From an uncultured Actinomyces sp. (GTDB lineage: Bacteria; Actinomycetota; Actinomycetes; Actinomycetales; Actinomycetaceae): 10,438 bases of DNA. Both the position numbers and the translations under genes were made by a program. Location of the stretch: the NCBI GenBank assembly GCA_937926195.1, contig CALEXZ010000058.1:1-10438 (forward strand). Direction: 5' to 3'. Shown piece by piece: positions 1 to 5,974 of the stretch (positions within the stretch are counted from its first letter, which is position 1; the number at the start of each line of letters is the position of its first letter). The notes under the pieces are model-generated. The model saw nothing but the letters and a program-made list of their open reading frames with translations. It made no database searches and was not told where the DNA came from.

Positions 1-79
1 CGACGATGTCGGCGGGCAGGGGAGTGTCGAGGTACTGGCGCACGACGTGCCGGGCACGCATCGCGTCGGTGACGGGCAT
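1..79 (-). CDS. Nitroreductase-family protein, N-terminal 26 codons only (cut by window edge)
   Basis: These bases are identical to 3622-3700, the 5' end of the complete nitroreductase gene at 3035-3700, so this is the start of a second copy whose body lies outside the window. The ATG is at 79-77. A good ribosome binding site (AAGGAAG) lies upstream on the minus strand, about 10 bases before the ATG. The visible peptide holds the N-terminal RHVVRQY segment, where this family contacts the FMN phosphate. Identity stops at the start codon; upstream DNA is only loosely similar between the copies. Whether the remainder is intact, diverged or truncated cannot be seen. Confidence 0.75.
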   Translation of the reverse strand, partial: MPVTDAMRARHVVRQYLDTPLPADIV

Positions 80-101
80 GGTGAGGTCACTTCCTTCATG
101 T

Positions 102-134
102 GGCGTACGTCATAGACTACGCCGTCGTGCGTAG
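102..134. promoter_or_regulatory. Three inverted GCGTA half-sites between divergent genes
   Basis: The 186-bp gap between the leftward nitroreductase copy and the rightward RCC1-like gene holds GGCGTA at 102-107, its exact inverse TACGCC at 118-123, and GCGTAG at 129-134, which is inverse to CTACGC at 117-122. The pentamer GCGTA therefore occurs three times in alternating orientation. The cluster lies 23-55 bases upstream of the nitroreductase ATG, where an operator or promoter would be expected. On the plus strand TATGTT (225-230) is a possible -10 for the RCC1-like gene, with no convincing -35. Regulatory function is inference. Confidence 0.3.
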
Positions 135-265
135 CGCCGGAAGGTGACGGCCGGGCGTTGCCGGGACACGGCTGCACCCATGTGCCAGGGCTGGACGGAT
201 GGGGCGATGACGAGTTCTCTGGCATATGTTGGAGCACATGTTCTTGACGACCGCCTCGTGGTTGG

Positions 266-1132
266 GTGGCACACCACATGGTGCGTAGCGGCGGGCGCTT
301 GAGGATCTCTGCGAGGGCTCTTGCTGCGGGGCGGCGGCACACAGTCGGGCTGCGGGACGATGGCACGGTGGTGGCGGTCGGTTCTGATGCCGCGGGAGAG
401 TGCCGAACATCGGCGTGGCACGACATCGTTGAGGTGGCGGCGGGGAGCGTGCACGTGGCTCGCAATACCGGAAGGTCACATACCCTCGGTCTGAGGTCGG
501 ACGGAGCTGTCGAAGCCTGCGGCTGGAACACGCACGGGCAGTGCGACGTGCTGGACTGGCAAGACGTCGCCTCTGTCGCTGCGGGGTGGCGATTCAGCGT
601 GGGGCTGCGCCGCGATGGATCCGTCGTCGCGGCGGGACGTTGTGACTCGGACGCGCTGTCGTGCTGGCAGAAGGTTGAGGGCATTGCGTGCGGGGACTGG
701 CACGTTGTCGCCCTCATGTCTGACGGCACTGTTCGGGCGTCGGGGAGCAGTGCGCGAGGACAGTGTGACGTCGGTGCCTGGCGTGAGGTGGTCGCCCTGT
801 CTGCCGGGTACCTCCATACTGTCGCACTCATGGGCGACGGTACGGTCCGGGCGGCCGGTGAGCCCGCGTTCTGGCGAGGCTGTGAGACATGGGCAGGGAT
901 CGTCGCCGTCGCCGCAGGCAGCTATCACACGGTTGGCCTCACCGCTCGGGGGACGGTGGTCGCCGCAGGAAGATCGGACTTTGGGCAGTGTGATGTGTCT
1001 GCTTGGAAGGACGTTGTCACCATCGCAGCGGGCGGGGTTCACACGGTTGGGCTTCGAAGTGACGGCTCGGTCATCGGTGTCGGCAGCAACGACTGCGGCC
1101 AGCTGGATACCGCGGGCTGGCGTCTCTTCTGA
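266..1132 (+). CDS. RCC1-like repeat protein (seven-unit beta-propeller)
   Basis: The 288 residues consist almost entirely of seven units of about 37-47 residues, beginning near residues 20, 58, 105, 141, 179, 216 and 254. Each unit follows the pattern (A/S)(A/C)G..H(T/V)V.L..DGTV.A.G....GQCDV..W.DVV.(I/V). This matches the RCC1/regulator-of-chromosome-condensation fold, a seven-bladed propeller. Unit 2 has an insertion of about nine residues after residue 63. There is no signal peptide or membrane segment, so it is probably cytoplasmic. The start is uncertain: GTG at 266 follows an in-frame stop at 245-247, but ATG at 278 and GTG at 281 are equally possible and none has a strong ribosome binding site. 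In bacteria RCC1-like propellers are mostly uncharacterised binding scaffolds; no enzymatic residues are evident and no partner gene is adjacent, so the function is unknown. Confidence 0.85.
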   Translation: MAHHMVRSGGRLRISARALAAGRRHTVGLRDDGTVVAVGSDAAGECRTSAWHDIVEVAAGSVHVARNTGRSHTLGLRSDGAVEACGWNTHGQCDVLDWQDVASVAAGWRFSVGLRRDGSVVAAGRCDSDALSCWQKVEGIACGDWHVVALMSDGTVRASGSSARGQCDVGAWREVVALSAGYLHTVALMGDGTVRAAGEPAFWRGCETWAGIVAVAAGSYHTVGLTARGTVVAAGRSDFGQCDVSAWKDVVTIAAGGVHTVGLRSDGSVIGVGSNDCGQLDTAGWRLF

Positions 1133-1194
1133 CGCAGTGATCTTGCTGAAGTCCCTGGTGCCTATGGGGTAGTTCGTACTGCCCGACAGCACGC

Positions 1195-1206
1195 GCGAGC
1201 GCTCGC
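1195..1206. other. 12-bp perfect palindrome in the convergent gap
   Basis: The 166-bp space between the converging RCC1-like and AbiEii-like genes contains GCGAGCGCTCGC, followed by a shorter inverted repeat (GAGC-G-GCTC, about 1209-1217). It could form a hairpin between the two 3' ends, but no T-run follows on either strand, so a classical intrinsic terminator cannot be claimed. Nothing else was recognised in this gap. Confidence 0.25.
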
Positions 1207-1298
1207 CTGAGCGGCTCGGGCGCAGGACGGGCGTAGTTCATTCTCCTAGGTGGCCGGATTCTGCTCCCGCGTCGACGCACGTGTATCCCCGACGATGC

Positions 1299-2075
1299 TC
1301 AACGGCTCCCCCGCCCCACAGGGCCGCCTCGGTGCGGCTCGTCGTCACCGCGCTCTGCTCGACGACGTTCCACCTCCCGCTCGATGCGCTCGTGCAGGCC
1401 GTTGCGGGTACTCTCCCGCCGGGTTAGGCCGCGAATGCTCGCCGCCCACGCCTTGGTGCGCGTCTTCACGTCGTCGAGCTGACTGGCCGTCAGACCGTAA
1501 GCCCGCACCTCTTCAGGCTGGATGCGCTCCACGTGGTCGAGGTTCTGGGCGAACCACCCCAGGTCGAAGCCGGCATCAGCCTTGCGGGCCAAGATCAGCA
1601 GCTCCTTGTCGCTGTACCTGCCCGAACGCCGGATCGCGTCCACGTCGAGATAGTCGCGGGTCTCGGCCCGCGAGAACAGGGCACCGACCTTGTTACCCAC
1701 CGCGTCCTCGATGGCCAGCACGGGCCCGACCTCCAGCCGCACAGGCGGGTGAGCCCGCCAGTCCACGCCCAGGTCCATGTCGGTGCTGCGCCCTTGCGCA
1801 CTGACGATCGTGAGTCGGGCGAACGTGTCCTGGCGGCGGCGGGTCTCCACGGTATAGCCAGCTGCATGCAGCGCGGCGATAATCCGGTCAAGCGACGTGC
1901 CGAACCGGGTTTCGGCTTGCTGGACGGTGAACAGGTCCACGTCCTCTGTGGGCCGGTCAATCAACCCATGCTCACGGATCGCGCCTGAGCCAGCCAAGGC
2001 GAAGCCAGCCTCGTCGCCAGCGGCCTCCAGGGCTAGGCGCGTGATGCGCCGTTGCTCCTCCTGGTCACCGCTCAC
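1299..2075 (-). CDS. AbiEii/AbiGii-family nucleotidyltransferase, probable toxin
   Basis: The 258-residue protein shows the nucleotidyltransferase core: a GSG motif at residues 29-31, then R41-P-T-E-D-V-D-L, in which D45 and D47 are the expected metal ligands. Further on come NKVGAL (K129) and RDYLDVDAI (R140, D141, D144), matching the K...R.(K/R)D..D pattern of AbiEii proteins. Family members are toxins of type IV-like toxin-antitoxin or abortive-infection systems, and related enzymes transfer nucleotides to tRNA or protein. The frame is open upstream to an ATG at 2150, but the GTG at 2075 overlaps the preceding stop codon as GTGA, so coupled translation makes this the likely start. The C-terminus (last 40 residues) is Arg/Glu-rich. 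The partner is not a classical AbiEi. The fold is confident; toxicity is inferred from family and operon structure. Confidence 0.85.
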   Translation of the reverse strand: MSGDQEEQRRITRLALEAAGDEAGFALAGSGAIREHGLIDRPTEDVDLFTVQQAETRFGTSLDRIIAALHAAGYTVETRRRQDTFARLTIVSAQGRSTDMDLGVDWRAHPPVRLEVGPVLAIEDAVGNKVGALFSRAETRDYLDVDAIRRSGRYSDKELLILARKADAGFDLGWFAQNLDHVERIQPEEVRAYGLTASQLDDVKTRTKAWAASIRGLTRRESTRNGLHERIEREVERRRAERGDDEPHRGGPVGRGSR

Positions 2076-2404
2076 ACGGCCGCCCGAAGCTGGGGGAACC
2101 GTCCCTCCCACAAGACGCGCACGTGCGGGTCCATGTTCAGGATCGGCCACGTCTCGATGAGCCGATCCCGGTTCATCAAGCGGCGCTGCTCGTCAGCAGT
2201 TCCCTCGGCGAGCAGCGCCTGGTAGGCCATGCGACGCCAACCCAGGTTCGACACGTCCACACCGAGCCGATCAGCCTGCCAGCGCACCCAGTGAGGTAGG
2301 TCGATGGGTCCGTCATAGGGTCCGCGCAACTCGTCGAGCGACGCGGGAGCGTCATACGGCTTGACGTCGCGGAACCGCACGCGAGTCGCTGTCACCTCAG
2401 CCAT
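2072..2404 (-). CDS. Small protein coupled to the AbiEii-like gene, putative antitoxin
   Basis: This 110-residue protein is encoded directly upstream of the AbiEii-like gene; the stop overlaps the next start by four bases (GTGA), so the two are co-translated. The ATG at 2404-2402 has a near-perfect Shine-Dalgarno sequence, AAAGGAGG, at 2418-2411 with six bases of spacing. The sequence contains a SLDELRGP stretch (residues 22-29), a (R)RMAYQALL..GT.DEQRRLMNRD core (about 57-80) and W-x-ILNMDPHVR..WEGRFP near the C-terminus. Similar small proteins precede nucleotidyltransferases in other actinobacteria, as far as I recall. I see no recognisable winged helix of the AbiEi type and no membrane segment. 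An antitoxin role is inferred only from gene order, stoichiometric coupling and size. Confidence 0.75.
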   Translation of the reverse strand: MAEVTATRVRFRDVKPYDAPASLDELRGPYDGPIDLPHWVRWQADRLGVDVSNLGWRRMAYQALLAEGTADEQRRLMNRDRLIETWPILNMDPHVRVLWEGRFPQLRAAV

Positions 2405-2464
2405 GGCCTACCTCCTTTCATCTCACCACCAGCCTACCGGCTCAGCCGAAAACGGTCTATCACT

Positions 2465-2494
2465 GGTTTCGGTTTCGGTTTCGGTTTCGGTTTC
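2465..2494. repeat. Hexanucleotide tandem repeat (GGTTTC)x5
   Basis: Five perfect head-to-tail copies of GGTTTC occupy 2465-2494, followed by a partial GGT. Read on the minus strand this is (GAAACC)5, beginning about 60 bases upstream of the ATG of the antitoxin-like gene at 2404, that is, in its likely promoter zone. Arrays of this kind change copy number by slipped-strand mispairing and can alter promoter spacing. No -10/-35 pair is clear enough to say which element would be affected. Confidence 0.85.
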
Positions 2495-2574
2495 GGTGGG
2501 GGTTCTGACCGCCTTCCCGCCGCCAACCTACGCGGATCACACGACATACCGCCAATCGGCGCAAAATCGATCGT

Positions 2575-2766
2575 TTATGGGACGCCCTCATTCAAGGACG
2601 GTCGGGTTTGACGGTGGACGCTCTGACGAGACCCACGGTTGAGTGTGTCCAGTCTTGGTTGCTGCTCGCGCATCGTTGGGCGTCCCTGGGCCGACTCACG
2701 AGCAGCTATGGGCGGATACCGCTGACCACCGTTGTACGTGACTTCGATGCGCTCGATCTTGGCCAT
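2575..2766 (-). CDS. Possible small hypothetical protein
   Basis: A 63-codon frame on the minus strand starts with ATG at 2766, preceded by AGGA with about five bases of spacing. Its first 13 or so codons mostly end in G or C, as in the neighbouring genes, and the N-terminus reads MAKIERIEVTYNGGQRY; the rest has weaker codon bias. I do not recognise a family. It lies in a stretch (2500-2820) that otherwise holds only gene debris, so it may be a chance frame or itself a truncated gene. Confidence 0.2.
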   Translation of the reverse strand: MAKIERIEVTYNGGQRYPPIAARESAQGRPTMREQQPRLDTLNRGSRQSVHRQTRPSLNEGVP

Positions 2767-2822
2767 GCTGTCCTGTTGATGAACTGGGACGGGGAACGAG
2801 GTCCATCGGTGGACATGGCGTA

Positions 2823-2999
2823 GGAGATCCTGATCGATGCGGGGCGAAGGCGTGGGCGTCGGAGACTGTCAACCTGGTCAACGTCGCGGTGAGGCGTGCC
2901 AAGCGCCGTCTCTATGTCATCGGTGGCCGAGTGGAGTGGGAGTGCTACAACTACTTCTTCCAGCTGTCGCGGGCGCTCGGGTCTCAGGGGAGACGGTGA
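2823..2999 (+). pseudogene. C-terminal remnant of a superfamily I (UvrD/Upf1-like) DNA helicase
   Basis: The frame beginning at 2823 encodes GDPDRCGAKAWASETVNLVN and continues with VAVRRAKRRLYVIGGRVEW and YNYFFQLSRALG before a TGA at 2997-2999. NLVNVAV.RAK.RLYVIG is the hallmark of helicase motif VI in superfamily I helicases, whose consensus has VA.SRAK; here the serine is an arginine (VRRAK). There is no start codon and no upstream helicase core; the frame upstream does not resemble one. Only the last 58 or so codons survive, so this is a truncated and probably untranslated fragment. An alternative frame just upstream (EILI at about 2824-2835) may be another short helicase scrap joined by a deletion. 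The fragment abuts the nitroreductase gene tail to tail. Confidence 0.7.
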
Positions 3000-3034
3000 C
3001 GGCGACGGACAGCAGGGCCTGGTGAGGTGGGTGG

Positions 3035-3700
3035 TCAGTCCGTCCAGGTGAAGTTGTCGGGGCCTGCGCCGACCTCGAAGTGGTACTTGATGATGCCGCG
3101 GTCCTGGTCGGCGTAGTCGCCTTCTGTGCAGCGGATCGTCACCTGTGCGTCCTTGCCGGTGAGGGTGAAGGACTGCTTGCCGAAGGCGGTCGGTGCGAGC
3201 AGGGCCGCCTCGACGCCGTGGGTGAACCAGTCGGGGGCCGGACCCTCGTAGGAGGCGACCTCCTCGGGGCGCTTGGAGGTGTGGGCGACGCCCTGGGTGG
3301 CGCCGTAGCCCAGGGCGACGACGGCGGCGATGCGGCCCGTGCAGCCGCTTGCCCGGGCGGCGGCCTTCTTGGAGAAGGTCCCGCCCGACCACCACGTGTT
3401 GAGGCCGAGGTCCTGGGCGGCGAGCATGAGGGCGGCGCCGGCGTGCCCGAGACGCTCGTCGAGGTCGGGGGCGTCCGGGCCGGACAGCACCAGGCAGTTG
3501 CGCACGCTGCGGGCGCGTACCGTCCCCCACAGGGGGCCGTAGACGGGCGCGCTGCCGGTCAGCAGCCGGATGTCCGTGCCGTGGGAGGCGTTGGCCTCGA
3601 TGACACGCTCCCTCAGGGCGTCGACGATGTCGGCGGGCAGGGGAGTGTCGAGGTACTGGCGCACGACGTGCCGGGCACGCATCGCGTCGGTGACGGGCAT
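3035..3700 (-). CDS. Nitroreductase-family protein (TM1586-type)
   Basis: This complete 221-residue protein is a flavin-dependent oxidoreductase of the putative TM nitroreductase type. Visible features are the N-terminal RHVVRQY segment (residues 10-16, FMN phosphate contact in the fold), LAAQDLGLNTWWSGGTFSKK (93-112), the VVALGYGATQGVAHTSKRP segment (127-145), and a C-terminal lobe with WFTHGVEAALLAPTAFGKQ (158-176). The two-lobed layout fits family members, which reduce nitro compounds or quinones with NAD(P)H; the natural substrate cannot be read from the sequence. The start is ATG at 3700-3698 with GGAG about ten bases upstream. TATATT (minus strand, 3738-3733) is a possible -10. The first 79 bases recur exactly at 1-79, so the locus carries two copies or a copy plus a fragment. 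Confidence 0.85.
   Translation of the reverse strand: MPVTDAMRARHVVRQYLDTPLPADIVDALRERVIEANASHGTDIRLLTGSAPVYGPLWGTVRARSVRNCLVLSGPDAPDLDERLGHAGAALMLAAQDLGLNTWWSGGTFSKKAAARASGCTGRIAAVVALGYGATQGVAHTSKRPEEVASYEGPAPDWFTHGVEAALLAPTAFGKQSFTLTGKDAQVTIRCTEGDYADQDRGIIKYHFEVGAGPDNFTWTD
3622..3700. repeat. 79-bp direct repeat of bases 1-79
   Basis: Bases 3622-3700 match 1-79 at every position, and the match ends exactly at the ATG of both leftward genes. The left limit is unknown because the window starts there. The repeats lie in direct orientation about 3.6 kb apart and bracket the RCC1-like gene, the toxin-antitoxin-like operon and the helicase scrap. Confidence 0.95.
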
Positions 3701-3916
3701 CGGGGACCACTCCGTTCGTGTCGCGTGCTGTCAATATACGGGGCGCCCTGTGGCGCGTGCGAGGGGTGGAGGACTGGCCCGTGGTCGGACGGGGTCGTCG
3801 GGAAGGGCGCCGTTGCCGCGTCCCCGGGCCCCGGTACCGGGGTGCGCGTGACATGATGAACGGCGCCGATCGTGCCGGCGTCAGCCAGGTCGCGGCCACG
3901 GGGAACGGAGAAGCGC
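3701..3916. promoter_or_regulatory. Divergent intergenic region with a 14-bp palindrome
   Basis: This 216-bp space separates the leftward nitroreductase from the rightward lipase-like pseudogene. It contains the perfect palindrome CCCCGGTACCGGGG at 3829-3842, a possible operator for the rightward gene, and on the minus strand TATATT (3738-3733) as a -10 candidate for the nitroreductase, about 33 bases before its ATG. TTGACA also reads on the minus strand at 3734-3729, but it has no matching -10 downstream. Confidence 0.3.
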
Positions 3917-4703
3917 GTGCGGGTGCTGGAGATGACGCTCATCGTCGCAACCGCACTGGCCCTGGTGTTGGTGGCCCTCCGTGCTCTCAGCCGTGAGAGG
4001 TTCTGGCCGAGCGGCGGACGACGGCCCGCTGCCGAGACGGTGCCGATGGTAGTGCTGCTGGTGCCCCTGGTCCTCAACCTCAGCATCAACCACTACCGCA
4101 CCGTCATGCTGCCCGCCTACGTGGTGGATGGGGTGCTCCTCGTGCTGCTCGGGCGCCGGGCCCGGCGCGCCCGCACCTCCCGGGACTCCCTGCCCGCGCC
4201 CGGTGGAGGCAGGGCGCTGCGGAGGCTGAGCCGGGTGCTGGCGGTGCTGCTCGGGGTGGCCGCGCCGGCCTGCTCGGCGGTGGGTGCCGTCCTGCTGCCG
4301 GTCGGCGAGCTGCCCGCCCCAGCGGGCCACTACGCCGTGGGGGTACACCGACCTGCACCTTGCCGACGCCCAGCGCCAGGAGTGGGCGACCAGTGCCGAC
4401 GATGACGTGCGTGCGGTGGTCGCCTCGGTGTGGTGCCCCGCCGACCCCGCCGCCGAGGATGGCGTCGGCTTTCCGGTGGTCCTGTACACCCCGGGGCTGG
4501 GGACGACCCGTATCGAGAACGTTCCCCTCATGGAGGACCTGGCGAGCCGCGGTTACGTCGTCGCCGTCGACCACTCCTAGACCTCCGAGTCGGTGACTCT
4601 GACGAGTGGCGCCGAGGCGACGGTCGAGCCGGTGCTCATGGAGCCGATCGGTGACGATGCCATCCGGGCGAGATTCAACGCATGGGTCGACACCCGGGTG
4701 CAG
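3917..4703 (+). pseudogene. Broken membrane-anchored PAF-acetylhydrolase/lipase-like alpha/beta hydrolase
   Basis: A GTG at 3917 with GGAG six bases upstream opens a frame with about four hydrophobic segments (residues 6-23, 43-55, 63-79, 105-127) followed by LPAPAGHYAVG. In related actinobacterial PAF-acetylhydrolase-like proteins this is followed by a GYTDLHLAD-like strand. Here that continuation lies in the next frame: a G5 run at 4339-4343 has one base too many. The shifted frame continues with FPVVLYTPGLGTTR and DLASRGYVVAVDHS, is stopped by TAG at 4578-4580, resumes with TSESVTLTSG and fades after FNAWVDTRVQ near 4703. The GxSxG nucleophile elbow and all downstream catalytic residues are missing. 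The three lesions mean no active enzyme can be made. A frameshift by sequencing error alone would not rescue it. Confidence 0.75.
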
Positions 4704-4912
4704 GGCCTGGGTGTCTTCCTTGGAAATGCAGGTGGTAGAATGGTGCCGCAACGGTCACCTTCGAGAGTATGTGAGTGTGGTAATCCAATTCTCTCAATGT
4801 GTGTCCGACGTCTACACTAACGACATCCTGTTACCTTAGTTTGCAACCTTTGAATAACTCTCTCAGCGGTGCCGGATAGCGTTGACAAGCAGGTGAGCCG
4901 AGAGGAGTCAAG
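4704..4912 (+). promoter_or_regulatory. AT-richer spacer and leader of the CHAT gene
   Basis: After the hydrolase homology ends, base composition drops (for example 4811-4860) and no gene is recognisable. A weak promoter for the CHAT gene is possible: TTGAAT (4850-4855) and GGATAG (4874-4879) with an 18-base spacer. TTGACA at 4882-4887 has no suitably spaced -10. The ribosome binding site GAGGAG (4902-4907) lies five bases before the TTG at 4913 and decides that start. The composition change marks a probable recombination joint near 4700-4740. Confidence 0.35.
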
Positions 4913-5974
4913 TTGGGATCGCAGCAGTACCGCAGGGAGTTGGAGCGCAAGCGCAAGCAGCGCATCGACGCGGAGAAGAAGGTCGGTGAGTACCGGAACA
5001 AGGAGTCGAAGAAGCGTGCCGAGGCGGATAAGGCACGTCAGGAGGCGGCGAAGACCAAAAGCACGGCGACACAGAGAACGAAGTTGAGCCGGGCCGCTCA
5101 GCGTGACAAGGAGGCCGCGTCCGCCGGAAGCGAAGCGAACAGGTGGCAGGAAAAGGCCTCCGGCTACTGGAAACAGGAAGCAGACCTCCAAACCAAGCTC
5201 GCCCGAGCAGAGCGCTCGGAGGCAGACGCGGCCTTACGCAAGCGCAAGCGAGAGCAGGCCGCGGCCGACCGGCGGGCGGCCGCCGAACGGGCGGCGACCG
5301 AAGTGCGATTCGACCGCACGGAAAATGCTGTCGACGAAGCGCTCCGGCAACTGCGGGCACCCAAGCCGGAAAAGCTGCGTGTGCTGTTGCTCGGCGCGTC
5401 CTCCGAAGGGGATCTGCGCGTTGGGAGAGAGCAGAAGCGCATCCGAACCGCTGTCGAGTCCGCGCTGCATCGAGACATGATCGAACTTGATGTCCGCCCC
5501 GCCGCGACCGCGAGCGACCTGCTGGACGGCGTCACCAAGTTCCGACCGCACGTCGTGCACTTCTCCGGACACAGCAACGAAGACCTCATCGTATTCGAAT
5601 ACGACACCGACGCACCGCACAGCGGGCACGTCGTCACGGCGCGTGCGTTCTCACGCGCCATCGCCGCCACCGACGACCCGCCCCTGCTCGTGCTGCTCAA
5701 CGCCTGCAAGTCCGCCGCACAGATCGATCAACTCGTCGCCGACGTTGTCCCGTTCGCCATCGGAATGGCCGACAGCATCGACGACGCAGACGCCATCAAT
5801 TACGCCGCCCAGTTCTACGCATCCATCGCGAACGGGCAATCCGTCCGTTCAGCTCATCTCGCCGGCCAGGCCGCATTGGAACTCGCAGGCCTGGACGGTG
5901 CCGAGCTCCCGACCCTCGCCGCAGCTGCCGACGTCGACCCCGGCGCCACGTTCCTGGTCAAGGCCACCGACTGA
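4913..5974 (+). CDS. Coiled-coil CHAT-domain (caspase-like) protease
   Basis: The 353-residue protein has two parts. Residues 1 to about 140 are rich in Lys, Arg, Glu and Ala with almost no hydrophobic clusters, and should form a long helical coiled coil. From about 154 a CHAT peptidase domain begins: KLRVLLLGASSEGDLRVGRE, then RPHVVHFSGHSN with H220, and LLVLLNACKSA with C265, the expected His/Cys dyad. AIGMADSIDDADAINYAAQF (282-300) and the following SIANGQSVRSAHLAGQAALE are typical of the domain's C-terminal half. CHAT domains are caspase-clade proteases used as effectors in bacterial conflict systems. The start is TTG with GAGGAG upstream. No recognition, NTPase or substrate partner is encoded next to it, so it may sense its trigger through the coiled coil or act with a distant partner. 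Codon use is host-like. Domain assignment is strong; a defence role is inference. Confidence 0.85.
   Translation: MGSQQYRRELERKRKQRIDAEKKVGEYRNKESKKRAEADKARQEAAKTKSTATQRTKLSRAAQRDKEAASAGSEANRWQEKASGYWKQEADLQTKLARAERSEADAALRKRKREQAAADRRAAAERAATEVRFDRTENAVDEALRQLRAPKPEKLRVLLLGASSEGDLRVGREQKRIRTAVESALHRDMIELDVRPAATASDLLDGVTKFRPHVVHFSGHSNEDLIVFEYDTDAPHSGHVVTARAFSRAIAATDDPPLLVLLNACKSAAQIDQLVADVVPFAIGMADSIDDADAINYAAQFYASIANGQSVRSAHLAGQAALELAGLDGAELPTLAAAADVDPGATFLVKATD

Noticed and set aside
1195..1217. Intrinsic terminator between the RCC1-like and AbiEii-like genes
   Set aside because: Inverted repeats are present but no T-run follows on either strand, so it is reported only as a palindrome.
2465..2494. 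CRISPR or telomere-like array
   Set aside because: The units are six bases with no spacers and only five copies; it is a simple tandem repeat.
2361..2642. A plus-strand protein with a Val-Ser dipeptide repeat reading through the hexamer array
   Set aside because: The dipeptide repeat is just the translated hexamer; the frame overlaps the antitoxin start region, has poor codon bias and no ribosome binding site that I can see.
2706..3899. A 397-codon minus-strand frame over the nitroreductase
   Set aside because: It covers the nitroreductase in another frame, is rich in Arg/Pro/His and has no domain; the nitroreductase frame has clear family motifs.
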